From the NCBI RefSeq assembly GCF_029319185.1, contig NZ_CP119754.1, forward strand, positions 2,294,001 through 2,358,000: 64,000 nucleotides of DNA, given 5' to 3'. The translations under genes and the position numbers were made by a program. Under the pieces are notes generated by a model, which had not been told where the DNA came from, did no database searches, and saw only the letters and a list, made by a program, of their open reading frames with translations. Below are positions 1-7,405 of this stretch, piece by piece. The stretch comes from Superficieibacter sp. HKU1 (GTDB lineage: Bacteria > Pseudomonadota > Gammaproteobacteria > Enterobacterales > Enterobacteriaceae). The stretch's first letter is position 1; each line of letters starts with the position of its first letter.

Positions 1-237
1 TGCGTTTATGTACAACCGATCACAAATGACGGTGAAAAAGGCGCAATTTTTATAATCACGATCACATTCCGAACCTCTCTGGGAAAATGCCCAATCAATA
101 ATGATAGCGATAACATTTTCCGGGGATGTAAACAGGTAACAGGTTGATTTGCGGCTAAAAATCGGGCGGTGTCTGGCAATGGGACGGAGCATCATGAATA
201 ATGCCGTGATGATAACAACAATCCTCAAAAGGGCTTT
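1..237. other. Intergenic region at window start, no gene seen
   Basis: I see no coding region here. It is moderately AT-rich and holds the operator-like dyad listed at 102-115 and the ribosome-binding region of the downstream LacI-family gene. A neighbouring gene, possibly the regulator's target, must lie outside the window. Confidence 0.6.
102..115. promoter_or_regulatory. Candidate LacI/GntR-family operator
   Basis: The 14-mer TGATAGCGATAACA is an imperfect dyad (10 of 14 positions symmetric). It resembles the operators of the GntR/IdnR branch of the LacI family. It lies about 120 bp upstream of a gene of that branch, so autoregulation or control of a divergent neighbour is inferred, not shown. 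Confidence 0.4.
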
Positions 238-1245
238 GTGGTGAAAAGTTCGAAACTGACGCGCGCGCCGACGCTCGACGATGTTGCCCGCACGGCGGGG
301 TTATCCTCAATGACGGTCAGCCGGGCGCTGAATACGCCGCATCTGGTACGTCCGAAAACGGTGGAAAAGGTCCTGCAGGCGGTGCGGGTTACCGGCTATA
401 TTCCCAATGCGCTGGCGGGGGGGCTGGCCTCCCGGCGCAGCAGGCTGATTGCCGTGGTGGTGCCGCAAATCAACAATAATATGTTTGTCGATACCATTCA
501 GACGCTGAGTGACGAACTGGCGTTACGCGGGTATCACATGCTGTTGTGCGTGGCGGGTTATACGCAGCAAACAGAGTCCGAGCTGGTGTCGACACTATTA
601 TCCCGTCGACCGGATGGCGTGGTGCTGACCGGTATTCATCATTCGCCGGAGCTGAAGAAGATCATTCTTAACGCGGCCATTCCGGTGGTGGAGATCTGGG
701 ATCTCACGCCAACGCCGCTGGATATGCTGGTGGGGTTTTCTCACGAGAAGATTGGCATCGCCACCGGAGAATATCTTTACCATAAAGGCTATCGTCGGCC
801 TGGATTATTGTGGGCCGGTGACCAGCGCGCCACGCAGCGTAAACGCGGGCTGTGCGAGGTGCTGAACCGCTACGGCATCGGCGAGCCGGGGCAGGTTGAT
901 GTCCCGCTGCCTGCGTCACTGGCGCTGGGCCGCAGTGGGCTGACGCAGCTACTGGCGCAGGATGACTATGACGTCATTGTCTGTAGTTCGGATACCCTCG
1001 CACAGGGGGCAATTATGGAAGCGGAAAGCCGGGGTATGAGCGTGCCTGGCCATTTGGCGGTGATTGGCTTTGGCGATTTAGACTTTGCGGCCAGTAACCG
1101 TCCGGCGATCACCACGATCAGCGTGGATCGTCGGGCGATTGGCTGTCGCGCCGCCACGCTGCTGGCCGACCGTATTGAAGGCGTTGAGCAGCAAGAAAGT
1201 ATTGTGGATATCGGCTTTCATCTGATCGAGCGCGAGTCGGCGTAA
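238..1245 (+). CDS. LacI-family transcriptional regulator, GntR-like
   Basis: This 335-residue DNA-binding repressor has an N-terminal LacI helix-turn-helix at residues 12-40 (LDDVARTAGLSSMTVSRAL), followed by the hinge segment GYIPNALAGGLAS and a periplasmic-binding-protein-like effector domain to the C-terminus. The spacing of TVSR, GYIPN and the 'V..P.I.N..F' strand matches the gluconate regulators GntR/IdnR, so a sugar-acid effector is likely but not proven. The start is the first of two tandem GTG codons, 5 nt after AAGGG. No sugar transporter or kinase follows; the next gene is the unrelated pptA. The target operon may lie upstream of the window. Confidence 0.85.
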   Translation: MVKSSKLTRAPTLDDVARTAGLSSMTVSRALNTPHLVRPKTVEKVLQAVRVTGYIPNALAGGLASRRSRLIAVVVPQINNNMFVDTIQTLSDELALRGYHMLLCVAGYTQQTESELVSTLLSRRPDGVVLTGIHHSPELKKIILNAAIPVVEIWDLTPTPLDMLVGFSHEKIGIATGEYLYHKGYRRPGLLWAGDQRATQRKRGLCEVLNRYGIGEPGQVDVPLPASLALGRSGLTQLLAQDDYDVIVCSSDTLAQGAIMEAESRGMSVPGHLAVIGFGDLDFAASNRPAITTISVDRRAIGCRAATLLADRIEGVEQQESIVDIGFHLIERESA

Positions 1246-1305
1246 TGATAAATCGCCGCGGATTTTTTATGCTAGCGTTAAGGTCCATTACCAAAGGAGA
1301 AGACT

Positions 1306-1533
1306 ATGCCGCACATTGATATCAAATGCTTTCCCCGCGATTTGAACGACGAGCAGAAATCGGCGCTGGTCGCCGATATCACCGAAGTGATTATTCGTCA
1401 TCTGCAAAGTAAAGAGCAGTCGATCTCGGTGGCACTTAATGAAGTTGAACAAGAAAAATGGCAGCAGGTCTGGGACAGTGAAATTGCCCCGCACATGGAC
1501 GAGTTGATTAAAAAACCGGGCTACAGTATGTGA
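1306..1533 (+). CDS. pptA: 4-oxalocrotonate tautomerase family protein PptA
   Basis: This 75-residue protein belongs to the 4-oxalocrotonate tautomerase superfamily. The catalytic proline is residue 2 (MPHIDIKCFPR), which becomes the amino terminus after Met removal. The segment ADITEVIIRHLQSKEQSISVAL and the tail IKKPGYSM match E. coli PptA (YdcE) closely. A good ribosome-binding site (AAAGGAG) lies 7 nt before the ATG. The physiological substrate of PptA is unknown. As in E. coli, the gene sits in the pptA-nhoA neighbourhood, here with an ABC transporter inserted between the two. Confidence 0.9.
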   Translation: MPHIDIKCFPRDLNDEQKSALVADITEVIIRHLQSKEQSISVALNEVEQEKWQQVWDSEIAPHMDELIKKPGYSM

Positions 1534-1571
1534 CCATAGTGCCCGGTGTTTGCATCTGCGCCGTCCCCCGG

Positions 1572-1605
1572 CTGCCCGGTGGCGCTGCGCTTACCGGGCC
1601 TACGA
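1572..1605. repeat. REP palindrome, first copy of a BIME
   Basis: This GC-rich imperfect palindrome starts CTGCCCGGTGGCGCTGCGC and continues TTACCGGGCCTACG, the standard enterobacterial REP core. It lies downstream of pptA and is inverted relative to the copy at 1637-1671. Together they form a bacterial interspersed mosaic element. Confidence 0.85.
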
Positions 1606-1636
1606 TTTTGGTGTAAATCGCTGATATCATGAATTT

Positions 1637-1671
1637 TGTAGGCCGGGTAAGGCGAAGCCGCCACCCGGCAG
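1637..1671. repeat. REP palindrome, second copy of a BIME
   Basis: This second REP unit (TGTAGGCCGGGTAAGGCG, then AAGCCGCCACCCGGCAG) is in the opposite orientation to the copy at 1572-1605, about 30 bp away. Such pairs commonly lie at the 3' ends of transcripts and can bind IHF or DNA gyrase. Confidence 0.85.
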
Positions 1672-1708
1672 CGCGGCCCTTCGGCTCCCACAGTAAATCG
1701 CCATCAAA

Positions 1709-1742
1709 CTGTCATTTAACCGTCACGCACTCCCCCTATAGT
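1709..1742 (+). promoter_or_regulatory. Pho-box-like promoter of the ABC transporter operon
   Basis: CTGTCATTTAACCGTCAC at 1709-1726 matches the PhoB box: two CTGTCAY-like repeats 11 bp apart with an AT-rich spacer. The -10-like hexamer TATAGT follows at 1737-1742, so the box occupies the -35 position as in known PhoB-activated promoters. This suggests phosphate-starvation induction of the transporter. It is inferred from one site. Confidence 0.6.
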
Positions 1743-1776
1743 CATCGCCAGATAAAGTCCCAAAGAGGATAACAAT

Positions 1777-1869
1777 ATGATGGCTCCCCTGTGTTTCTCA
1801 CAGGTGAGTGTGGCCCGGCGGGTGTTGACCGCAGGGATTATCACGCTGTCCGTGACGGGAGGGCGCTGA
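1777..1869 (+). CDS. Candidate 30-residue leader ORF overlapping the ATPase gene
   Basis: This short reading frame (MMAPLCFSQVSVARRV, then LTAGIITLSVTGGR) has its own ribosome-binding site, AAAGAGGA, 7 nt upstream. Its TGA overlaps the ATG of the ABC ATPase by one base (TGATG at 1867-1871), a typical translational-coupling junction. I recognise no family. It could be a coupled leader peptide, a small membrane-associated protein, or fortuitous. Confidence 0.35.
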   Translation: MMAPLCFSQVSVARRVLTAGIITLSVTGGR

Positions 1870-2570
1870 TGCACGCATTCACCTCAATCTCTCTGCGAGG
1901 CGTTTCGTTTGCCTTCGGCACGCAAACCGTGCTCAATCAGATCGACCTGCATATTGAACCTGGCAGCATTGTGGCGCTACTTGGCCCTTCCGGCTGCGGC
2001 AAAAGCACGCTTTTACGTTTACTGGCCGGACTTACGCAGCCCGCCGACGGCGAAATCTTCTTCGGCGAACGGCGGGTGGCGAAACAGGGATGGTCGCTAC
2101 CTCCGGAAGCGCGGGATATCGGCATGGTGTTCCAGGACTATGCCCTGTGGCCGCACATGACGGTGGCACAGAATGTCGCCTTTCCGCTGCGCATGCGCGG
2201 TGTGCCGCGAGCAGAACGCGAACGTCGGGTTGAGCTGGCATTACAGCGCGTAGGGCTGGCAGCCTTTGCCGGGCGGAAACCTGCCGGGCTGTCGGGCGGT
2301 CAACAACAGCGGGTGGCGCTGGCAAGAGCGATCGTTGCTGAACCGCGCGTGCTGCTGTTTGACGAACCGCTTTCCAATCTCGACAGCGAACTCCGCGAGT
2401 CGCTGTGTCGGGAAATGAGCCAGCTATTGCGCCAGTTGGGTACCACGGCGGTTTACGTTACCCACGATCGTCGTGAAGCAGAGCTGCTGGCCGATCGCAT
2501 CGTGCATCTTTCAGGCGGCAGCATTGCCGCCATTCGTTTTGTTACTTCATCCTCAGGGGAAGCCGTATGA
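1869..2570 (+). CDS. ABC transporter ATP-binding protein (FbpC/PhnT type)
   Basis: This 233-residue cytoplasmic ATPase would energise the importer encoded by the next two genes. Walker A is GPSGCGKST at residues 39-47. The Q-loop is VFQDYALWPHM, the signature is LSGGQQQR, Walker B is VLLFDEPLSNLD and the switch is VTHD. It is about 110 residues shorter than typical FbpC/PotA ATPases and lacks a C-terminal TOBE regulatory domain. I chose the ATG at 1869 because it follows GGGAGGG and starts just before the conserved domain; an upstream in-frame extension is not family-like. Its stop overlaps the binding-protein start (ATGA), indicating one operon. Confidence 0.88.
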   Translation: MHAFTSISLRGVSFAFGTQTVLNQIDLHIEPGSIVALLGPSGCGKSTLLRLLAGLTQPADGEIFFGERRVAKQGWSLPPEARDIGMVFQDYALWPHMTVAQNVAFPLRMRGVPRAERERRVELALQRVGLAAFAGRKPAGLSGGQQQRVALARAIVAEPRVLLFDEPLSNLDSELRESLCREMSQLLRQLGTTAVYVTHDRREAELLADRIVHLSGGSIAAIRFVTSSSGEAV

Positions 2571-3535
2571 CATCCGTACTGTCCGTTAAGAAAGGAGTTG
2601 CGCTAGCCATTATGTTGTCATCTGCCATGATTTCCAGCGCTCATGCGCTGACGGTGTATACCGCCGGACCAGGCACGCTGGCGAAAAATCTTGCCAGCGG
2701 TTACGAAAAGAAAACCGGCGTGAAGGTGAATATTTTCCAGGCCACCACCGGTAAAGTGATGGCCCGGCTGGAAGCGGAACAGGCCAATCCGCAGGCCGAT
2801 ATTCTGATTTCGGCCTCATGGGATACGGCGGAAGATTTGCATCAGCGCGGCTGGCTGCTGCCCTATCAGAGCGCCAGTGCCGCTAACGTGCCGGCTAATC
2901 TTAAATCGGCTGATTTTATCGCCCAGGGCGTGTCGGCGCTGGGCATCGTCTGGAATAGCAAGAGCGGTACACCCGAGCCAAAAGAGTGGCAGGATCTGAC
3001 CGGTCCGGCATTCAAAGATAAGGTTACGACGCCGGATCCGGCGCTGTCGGGGGCCTCGCTGGATCTGCTGATCGGTCTGCAAAACGGCATGGGTGAAAAC
3101 GCCTGGAGCCTGTTTGACGCGCTGAAAAACAACGGCATGGTGGTCAGCGGGCCGAATGCGCAGGCGGTAACGCCGGTCATGCAGGGAGCAAAAGCGGCGG
3201 TCTTTGGCGCAGTGGATTATGTCTCCTATGGCAATATCAGTCAGGGTGAATCGCTGAAAGTGATTTTCCCGGCCAGCGGAACGGTGATTGCACCGCGCCC
3301 GATGATGATCCTCAAAACCAGTAAACAGGTGAATGAGGCCAAAGGCTTCATTGATTATGTGCTGTCACCGGAAGGACAGACGCTGGTGGCAGAGGCCTGG
3401 CTGATGCCTGCCCGCAGCGATGTGAAAGCAAAACGCCCGCTACTGGATGAACTGAAAATCCTGCCGACCACCAGTGACGGCAGCAGTGAACGTAGCCGCG
3501 TTCTCACCCGCTTTAATAAACTCTTCGTGCAATAA
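2567..3535 (+). CDS. Periplasmic ABC substrate-binding protein (Fe3+/phosphonate type)
   Basis: This 322-residue binding protein has a Sec signal peptide, likely cleaved after residue 27 (ISSAHA before LTVYTAG). The mature protein has the type-2 binding fold of the iron/thiamine/2-aminoethylphosphonate cluster: LTVYTAGPGTLAKNLASGYEKK at the start, DILISASWDTAEDL, then GVSALGIVWNSKSG, and the C-terminal FIDYVLSPEGQTLVAE. I see no obvious tyrosine pair of a ferric-binding FbpA. Together with the Pho-box-like promoter, a phosphonate or other phosphorus-containing ligand is more likely than iron, but the substrate is inferred. It sits between the ATPase and permease genes. Confidence 0.85.
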   Translation: MTSVLSVKKGVALAIMLSSAMISSAHALTVYTAGPGTLAKNLASGYEKKTGVKVNIFQATTGKVMARLEAEQANPQADILISASWDTAEDLHQRGWLLPYQSASAANVPANLKSADFIAQGVSALGIVWNSKSGTPEPKEWQDLTGPAFKDKVTTPDPALSGASLDLLIGLQNGMGENAWSLFDALKNNGMVVSGPNAQAVTPVMQGAKAAVFGAVDYVSYGNISQGESLKVIFPASGTVIAPRPMMILKTSKQVNEAKGFIDYVLSPEGQTLVAEAWLMPARSDVKAKRPLLDELKILPTTSDGSSERSRVLTRFNKLFVQ

Positions 3536-3574
3536 CGCTATCGGCGGGGGAAACCCCGCCTGCAGGACAGACTC

Positions 3575-5260
3575 GTGAAACAAAAACTCATTCCGGCCTT
3601 TACGCTGGCGATGCTCGTGCTGCTGGTCGCCTTACCGCTGCTGTTTATTATTTTGCAGGCTATCTTTCCCCATTTCAGCAGCGGTGCCTGGCAGGATGCC
3701 TTTGCGGGCGTTTCCCCACTGCTGGATGACCCACAGCTGCCCGCCATGCTGGGTGGAACGCTGATGATTGCGGTCGGAGTGGCGATATTGAGTGCCTTCA
3801 TTGGCCTGCCGCTGGGCGTAGCTCGCGGCGTGTTCAGGTTACCGCTGGCGAAACTATGGGATGTTTTATTTTTAATCCCGTTTCTGACGCCGCCGTATAT
3901 TGCCGCGCTCTCGTGGATGCTGGTGCTGCAAACGCAGGGTTATCTTCAGCAGTTTACCGGCATTAACCTTAACGATCTGCTGTTCAGCCGCAGCGGGATT
4001 ATTCTGGTGATGACGCTGAATATTTTTCCGGTGGTCTATTTTGCCGTGTCGCGCAGCTTGCTGGCCAGCGGACAGCGTCTGGCGCTGGTGGGGCGGGTGC
4101 ACGGCGCTACCGCGTGGCGGGCTTTCTGGCATATTACCTTACCGATGGTATCTCCGGCGCTGGCGGCGGGGATGCTGCTCGCCTTTACACTTGCCATTGA
4201 AGAGTATGGGGTGCCTGCCGCACTCGGTTCACGGGCAGGCGTGGTGATGCTCACGGTCGGCATTGAGAAAAAACTGGCGGACTGGCCCATCGATCTTCCC
4301 GGCGCGTCCTTGCTGTCGCTGGTGTTAATCGCCGTGGCACTGGGCGGCTGGTGGCTTCAACGTCGGCTGGTGGGTGATAAAGATGTGACCAGTATTACCG
4401 GCAAACCTGCGGAAAACCGCGGTGCGCATCCGGGCGGGTTTTTGATCCCGATTATCATTGCCATGAGTCTGGTTGCGCTACTTGCTGTAGGTTTACCGGG
4501 AATGTCGATGGCACTGACGGGCATGATGTCCACATTGTCCGGCGGCGTCTCCCTGGATAACGTGACGTTGTCACACTATGCGGCATTATTCAGCCAGCAG
4601 GGCGATGCGCTTTCGGCCCTCGGTACCAGTTTGTCGCTGGCATTTTGCGCGGCGCTGGTGACCGGGCTGGTAGGGCTGCTGGCCGCCTGGCTGGTGGTGG
4701 TACAGAAGATCAAAGGGCGCAGCCTGATTGATGCGCTTTCACTGATGCCTGCCGCACTTCCGGGAATCGTTGTTGGCGTGGGGCTGATCCTGCTCTGGAA
4801 CCGGGCTTTCTGGCCCGTTTCCCCCTACAACACCTGGGCGATTTTGCTGTTATCGTATTGCTGCCTGCTGTTGCCGTGGCCGGTACGCTATGTCGGCAGC
4901 GCGCTGCGCCAGCTGGGTGGCAATCTGGAGCCCGCGGCGCGGGTGCACGGCGCGTCTTCGCTGCAGGCGCTGCGGTTAATTGTCCTGCCGCTGGTATTTC
5001 CGGCGATGCTGGCCGCCATGCTGATGGTATTTGCTATCGCCTCACGCGAGCTGGTGACGTCACTGCTGCTTGCGCCTGCGGGAACGCAGACGGTGGCGGT
5101 GTTTATCTGGCGGCAGTTCGAGCAGGGTTCTCCCGGTCAGGGAATGGCGATGGCGTCGCTCACCCTGGTCACCGGGCTGGGGTTAATGTCTGGCGCAATG
5201 GCGTTGATGCAGTGCGCAGAGCGACCTGCGATCGCACAAATTCGCCGCCATAAAAAATAA
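3575..5260 (+). CDS. ABC transporter permease, fused two-domain (FbpB/PhnU2 type)
   Basis: This 561-residue inner-membrane protein carries two copies of the binding-protein-dependent permease domain, about 12 membrane segments in all. Each half has its EAA coupling loop: GRVHGATAWRAFWHITLP near residue 175 and ARVHGASSLQALRLIVLP near residue 455. One chain can therefore form the whole channel, as in FbpB and the fused aminoethylphosphonate permeases. Translation starts at GTG 3575, about 8 nt after AGGA. It is the last gene of the transporter operon and is followed 42 nt later by nhoA. A matS site lies inside it at 4562-4574. Confidence 0.88.
   Translation: MKQKLIPAFTLAMLVLLVALPLLFIILQAIFPHFSSGAWQDAFAGVSPLLDDPQLPAMLGGTLMIAVGVAILSAFIGLPLGVARGVFRLPLAKLWDVLFLIPFLTPPYIAALSWMLVLQTQGYLQQFTGINLNDLLFSRSGIILVMTLNIFPVVYFAVSRSLLASGQRLALVGRVHGATAWRAFWHITLPMVSPALAAGMLLAFTLAIEEYGVPAALGSRAGVVMLTVGIEKKLADWPIDLPGASLLSLVLIAVALGGWWLQRRLVGDKDVTSITGKPAENRGAHPGGFLIPIIIAMSLVALLAVGLPGMSMALTGMMSTLSGGVSLDNVTLSHYAALFSQQGDALSALGTSLSLAFCAALVTGLVGLLAAWLVVVQKIKGRSLIDALSLMPAALPGIVVGVGLILLWNRAFWPVSPYNTWAILLLSYCCLLLPWPVRYVGSALRQLGGNLEPAARVHGASSLQALRLIVLPLVFPAMLAAMLMVFAIASRELVTSLLLAPAGTQTVAVFIWRQFEQGSPGQGMAMASLTLVTGLGLMSGAMALMQCAERPAIAQIRRHKK
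4562..4574. other. matS site (MatP binding, Ter macrodomain)
   Basis: The sequence GTGACGTTGTCAC matches the 13-bp matS consensus GTGACRNYGTCAC at every defined position. MatP binds these sites, which occur only in the terminus macrodomain of enterobacterial chromosomes. It lies inside the permease coding region. The nearby dif and Ter sites support this reading. Confidence 0.75.
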
Positions 5261-5302
5261 TCCAGGGTATAAAGGAATAAACGTTTTTTGCCGGAGCCTT
5301 TC

Positions 5303-6148
5303 ATGACCCCGTTTTTGCACGCGTATTTATCCCGACTGGCGTGGGAAGAAGTTCCTGACGTTACTATTGAAACGCTGCGGGCAGTGCATTTGCAGCATAA
5401 CTGTACCATTCCCTTTGAAAATCTTGATGTGCTTCTGCCGGGCGAGATCCTGCTCGATGAGCAATCGCTGGAAGATAAACTGGTCACCGCCAGGCGGGGT
5501 GGCTACTGTTTCGAACAAAACGGCCTGTTAGAGCGGGCGCTGGCGGACATTGGCTTTCGTGTGCGCAGCCTGCTCGGACGAGTGGTGCTGGCTAATCCGC
5601 CGCAAATGCCGCCGCGCACCCACCGGTTATTGCTGGTGGAGCTGGAGGGCGAATTATGGATTGCCGATGTTGGCTTTGGCAGCCAGACCCTGACCGCGCC
5701 AGTCCGCCTGCTGGCGGATATAGAGCAAATCACGCCGCACGGTCGTTACCGGTTACAGCAGGACGGAAGCGACTGGATTTTACAGTTCTGGCACCATGAG
5801 CGCTGGCAGTCGATGTATCGTTTCGATCTTACCGAGTGCTATCTTGCAGACTTTATGATGGGCAATTTCTGGTCCGCCCACTGGCCGCAATCGCATTTTT
5901 TGCATCACCTGCTGATGTGCCGTCATCTACCGGATGGCGGCAAGCTGACGCTGACCAATTTCCATTTTACCCACTGGCAGCACGATCGCGCCGTCGAGCA
6001 ATTCACGCTGCCGGATGTCGCGGCCCTGTATGAAACCGTGCAGACACGTTTTGGGCTGGGGGTGAGCGATCACCGCTACGGTTTTAGCCTCGATGCGCTG
6101 GCCGCGGTGATGGCCGGATTTGATACTCATCCGCAGGCCGGGAAGTAG
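5303..6148 (+). CDS. nhoA: Arylamine N-acetyltransferase (N-hydroxyarylamine O-acetyltransferase)
   Basis: This 281-residue cytosolic enzyme transfers acetyl from acetyl-CoA to arylamines, arylhydrazines and N-hydroxyarylamines. The full catalytic triad is visible at canonical positions: Cys69 in RRGGYCFEQNG, His107 in PPRTHRLLLVE and Asp122 in LWIADVGFG. Length equals E. coli NhoA (281). I chose the ATG at 5303, preceded by GGAG, over an upstream non-family start. It is converging on nudI, with the perfect inverted repeat at 6172-6195 between them. Confidence 0.93.
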   Translation: MTPFLHAYLSRLAWEEVPDVTIETLRAVHLQHNCTIPFENLDVLLPGEILLDEQSLEDKLVTARRGGYCFEQNGLLERALADIGFRVRSLLGRVVLANPPQMPPRTHRLLLVELEGELWIADVGFGSQTLTAPVRLLADIEQITPHGRYRLQQDGSDWILQFWHHERWQSMYRFDLTECYLADFMMGNFWSAHWPQSHFLHHLLMCRHLPDGGKLTLTNFHFTHWQHDRAVEQFTLPDVAALYETVQTRFGLGVSDHRYGFSLDALAAVMAGFDTHPQAGK

Positions 6149-6171
6149 TTTTTCTCACGGTTAACGCTGGA

Positions 6172-6195
6172 GTCACTCCCCGCCCGGGGAGTGAC
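6172..6195. terminator. Bidirectional hairpin terminator between nhoA and nudI
   Basis: A perfect 10-bp inverted repeat (GTCACTCCCC, loop GCCC, GGGGAGTGAC) lies between the convergent nhoA and nudI stop codons. The T-run is weak on both sides, so termination may be partial. Confidence 0.6.
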
Positions 6196-6204
6196 ATTAC
6201 ATGG

Positions 6205-6630
6205 CTATAGCAACCCTTTTTGCGCGAAAGTGATCCTGGTGGCGTCGTTAAGGTCCATCGCTTTGATCATGTCAGGGGATACCCAGGCGATCTCCTGAAA
6301 TTCCTCGTTGAAGGTAATGGTCCGGTTGGCACTGAGGCAGTCAAAGATAAGATAAATCATGTAAATCTCTTCGCAGGTGCCATCCGCATACTGTTTGATG
6401 AGGATATCGTCCCGGAAAGCCCAGGGTTTAACCTCCACAATCTCCAGCGCATCGCCCAGCTCTTCCCGAATTTCTCGCCTGAGAGCTTCCTCCATGGTTT
6501 CGCCCGGCTCCATTCCTCCGCCGGGCAAGGCCCATTGACCGGGAAACACGCCGCGGTCGTCAGCCATTTTACATAGCAAATAGTGCCCGTCGTTTTGAAT
6601 AACCGGGCAGGTAATTATTCTCTGGCGCAT
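6205..6630 (-). CDS. nudI: Nucleoside triphosphatase NudI (Nudix hydrolase)
   Basis: This 141-residue Nudix enzyme hydrolyses nucleoside triphosphates, preferring pyrimidine dNTPs in E. coli NudI. The Nudix box spans residues 37-59 (GGGMEPGETMEEALRREI, then REELGD) with all metal-binding glutamates. The N-terminus MRQRIITCPVIQNDGHYLLCK and the segment ADDRGVFPGQWALPGGG match E. coli NudI, which has the same length. GGAGATAAG lies before the ATG. In E. coli nudI lies elsewhere (arn region), so its position here is a rearrangement relative to that genome. Confidence 0.88.
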   Translation of the reverse strand: MRQRIITCPVIQNDGHYLLCKMADDRGVFPGQWALPGGGMEPGETMEEALRREIREELGDALEIVEVKPWAFRDDILIKQYADGTCEEIYMIYLIFDCLSANRTITFNEEFQEIAWVSPDMIKAMDLNDATRITFAQKGLL

Positions 6631-6705
6631 CTTATCTCCGTAATATTAACAGTCCATAAGCGGGTTATTTGCTAAGGATACGCCTCTTTAGAGCAGAAAG
6701 ATTAT

Positions 6706-7281
6706 CTATCCCAGCTCCAGCGTAATCATTTTTGCCAGATGGCGTTCAAAGGCCGTTTGATCGAGGCTTGCCATCCCCAGAACGGCGATACCGTCCAGGC
6801 CGCAGACCAGCGAAATCAGCCGCCAGGCAATATTTTCAGGGCTGTCGGAGAGGGTAAATTCACCCGCCTGACAGCCCTGATGAATAATCTTCACCGTTTC
6901 GTCGTGCCACATTTCCATCGTCAGGATGTAGGCACCTTTGATGTCGTCATCTTTGGCCGCGAGGATCTGCGCTTCCCGCCACAGGCGAATGTATTTTTCG
7001 AACCGTTCATCATTACTGCCGAGCATCATGTGCAGCTGCTGATGCCAGTCAGCCTGCCCATGCAGGATGTCCACATCAAGCAGCGCGCGGATCACGCGGA
7101 TAAAGGCCAGCGATTTCAGTTCCGCGCCGGAGGTGAAATGATGGTGTACCTGACCGGTTGCTACGCCTGCTTCGCTGGCAATACGCCGGACGGTCATGGC
7201 GGTAAAGCCGTCATCCAGCGCCACGCGCATCGCGGCCTGCAAAATATGCTCCCGGCGTTCTTCGCGATTGAGATAGCTCAT
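6706..7281 (-). CDS. smvR: TetR-family repressor SmvR
   Basis: This 191-residue TetR regulator is divergent from smvA. Its N-terminal helix-turn-helix is MTVRRIASEAGVATGQVHHHF, and the rest is the helical ligand-binding domain. SmvR represses smvA in enterobacteria, and its loss raises tolerance to cationic biocides such as chlorhexidine and quaternary ammonium compounds. I chose the start MSYLNREERRE at 7281, preceded by GAAGG, over an upstream in-frame extension. Two TGGAC-centred dyads in the 124-bp intergenic region (7333-7346 and 7370-7383) are its likely operators. Confidence 0.87.
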   Translation of the reverse strand: MSYLNREERREHILQAAMRVALDDGFTAMTVRRIASEAGVATGQVHHHFTSGAELKSLAFIRVIRALLDVDILHGQADWHQQLHMMLGSNDERFEKYIRLWREAQILAAKDDDIKGAYILTMEMWHDETVKIIHQGCQAGEFTLSDSPENIAWRLISLVCGLDGIAVLGMASLDQTAFERHLAKMITLELG

Positions 7282-7332
7282 TGCCTTCTTTTTCCTCAAT
7301 AAATCCTCTGTAGTAGAGAATATCAAAAAAGC

Positions 7333-7346
7333 TGGACAAGTGTTCA
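7333..7346. promoter_or_regulatory. Candidate SmvR operator, site 1
   Basis: TGGACAAGTGTTCA is a dyad (12 of 14 positions symmetric) in the smvR-smvA intergenic region. It is paired with a second site 23 bp downstream, and the two blocks are themselves inverted with 15 of 18 positions matching. Confidence 0.55.
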
Positions 7347-7369
7347 ACTTTCCGTAGGATCGGCGAAGT

Positions 7370-7383
7370 TGGACATTAGTCCA
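7370..7383. promoter_or_regulatory. Candidate SmvR operator, site 2
   Basis: TGGACATTAGTCCA is a perfect TGGAC-N4-GTCCA palindrome 22 bp before the smvA start codon. This is a position where a bound TetR dimer would block smvA transcription. Confidence 0.6.
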
Positions 7384-7405
7384 GTTTTGAAATGAGGATG
7401 TTTTT

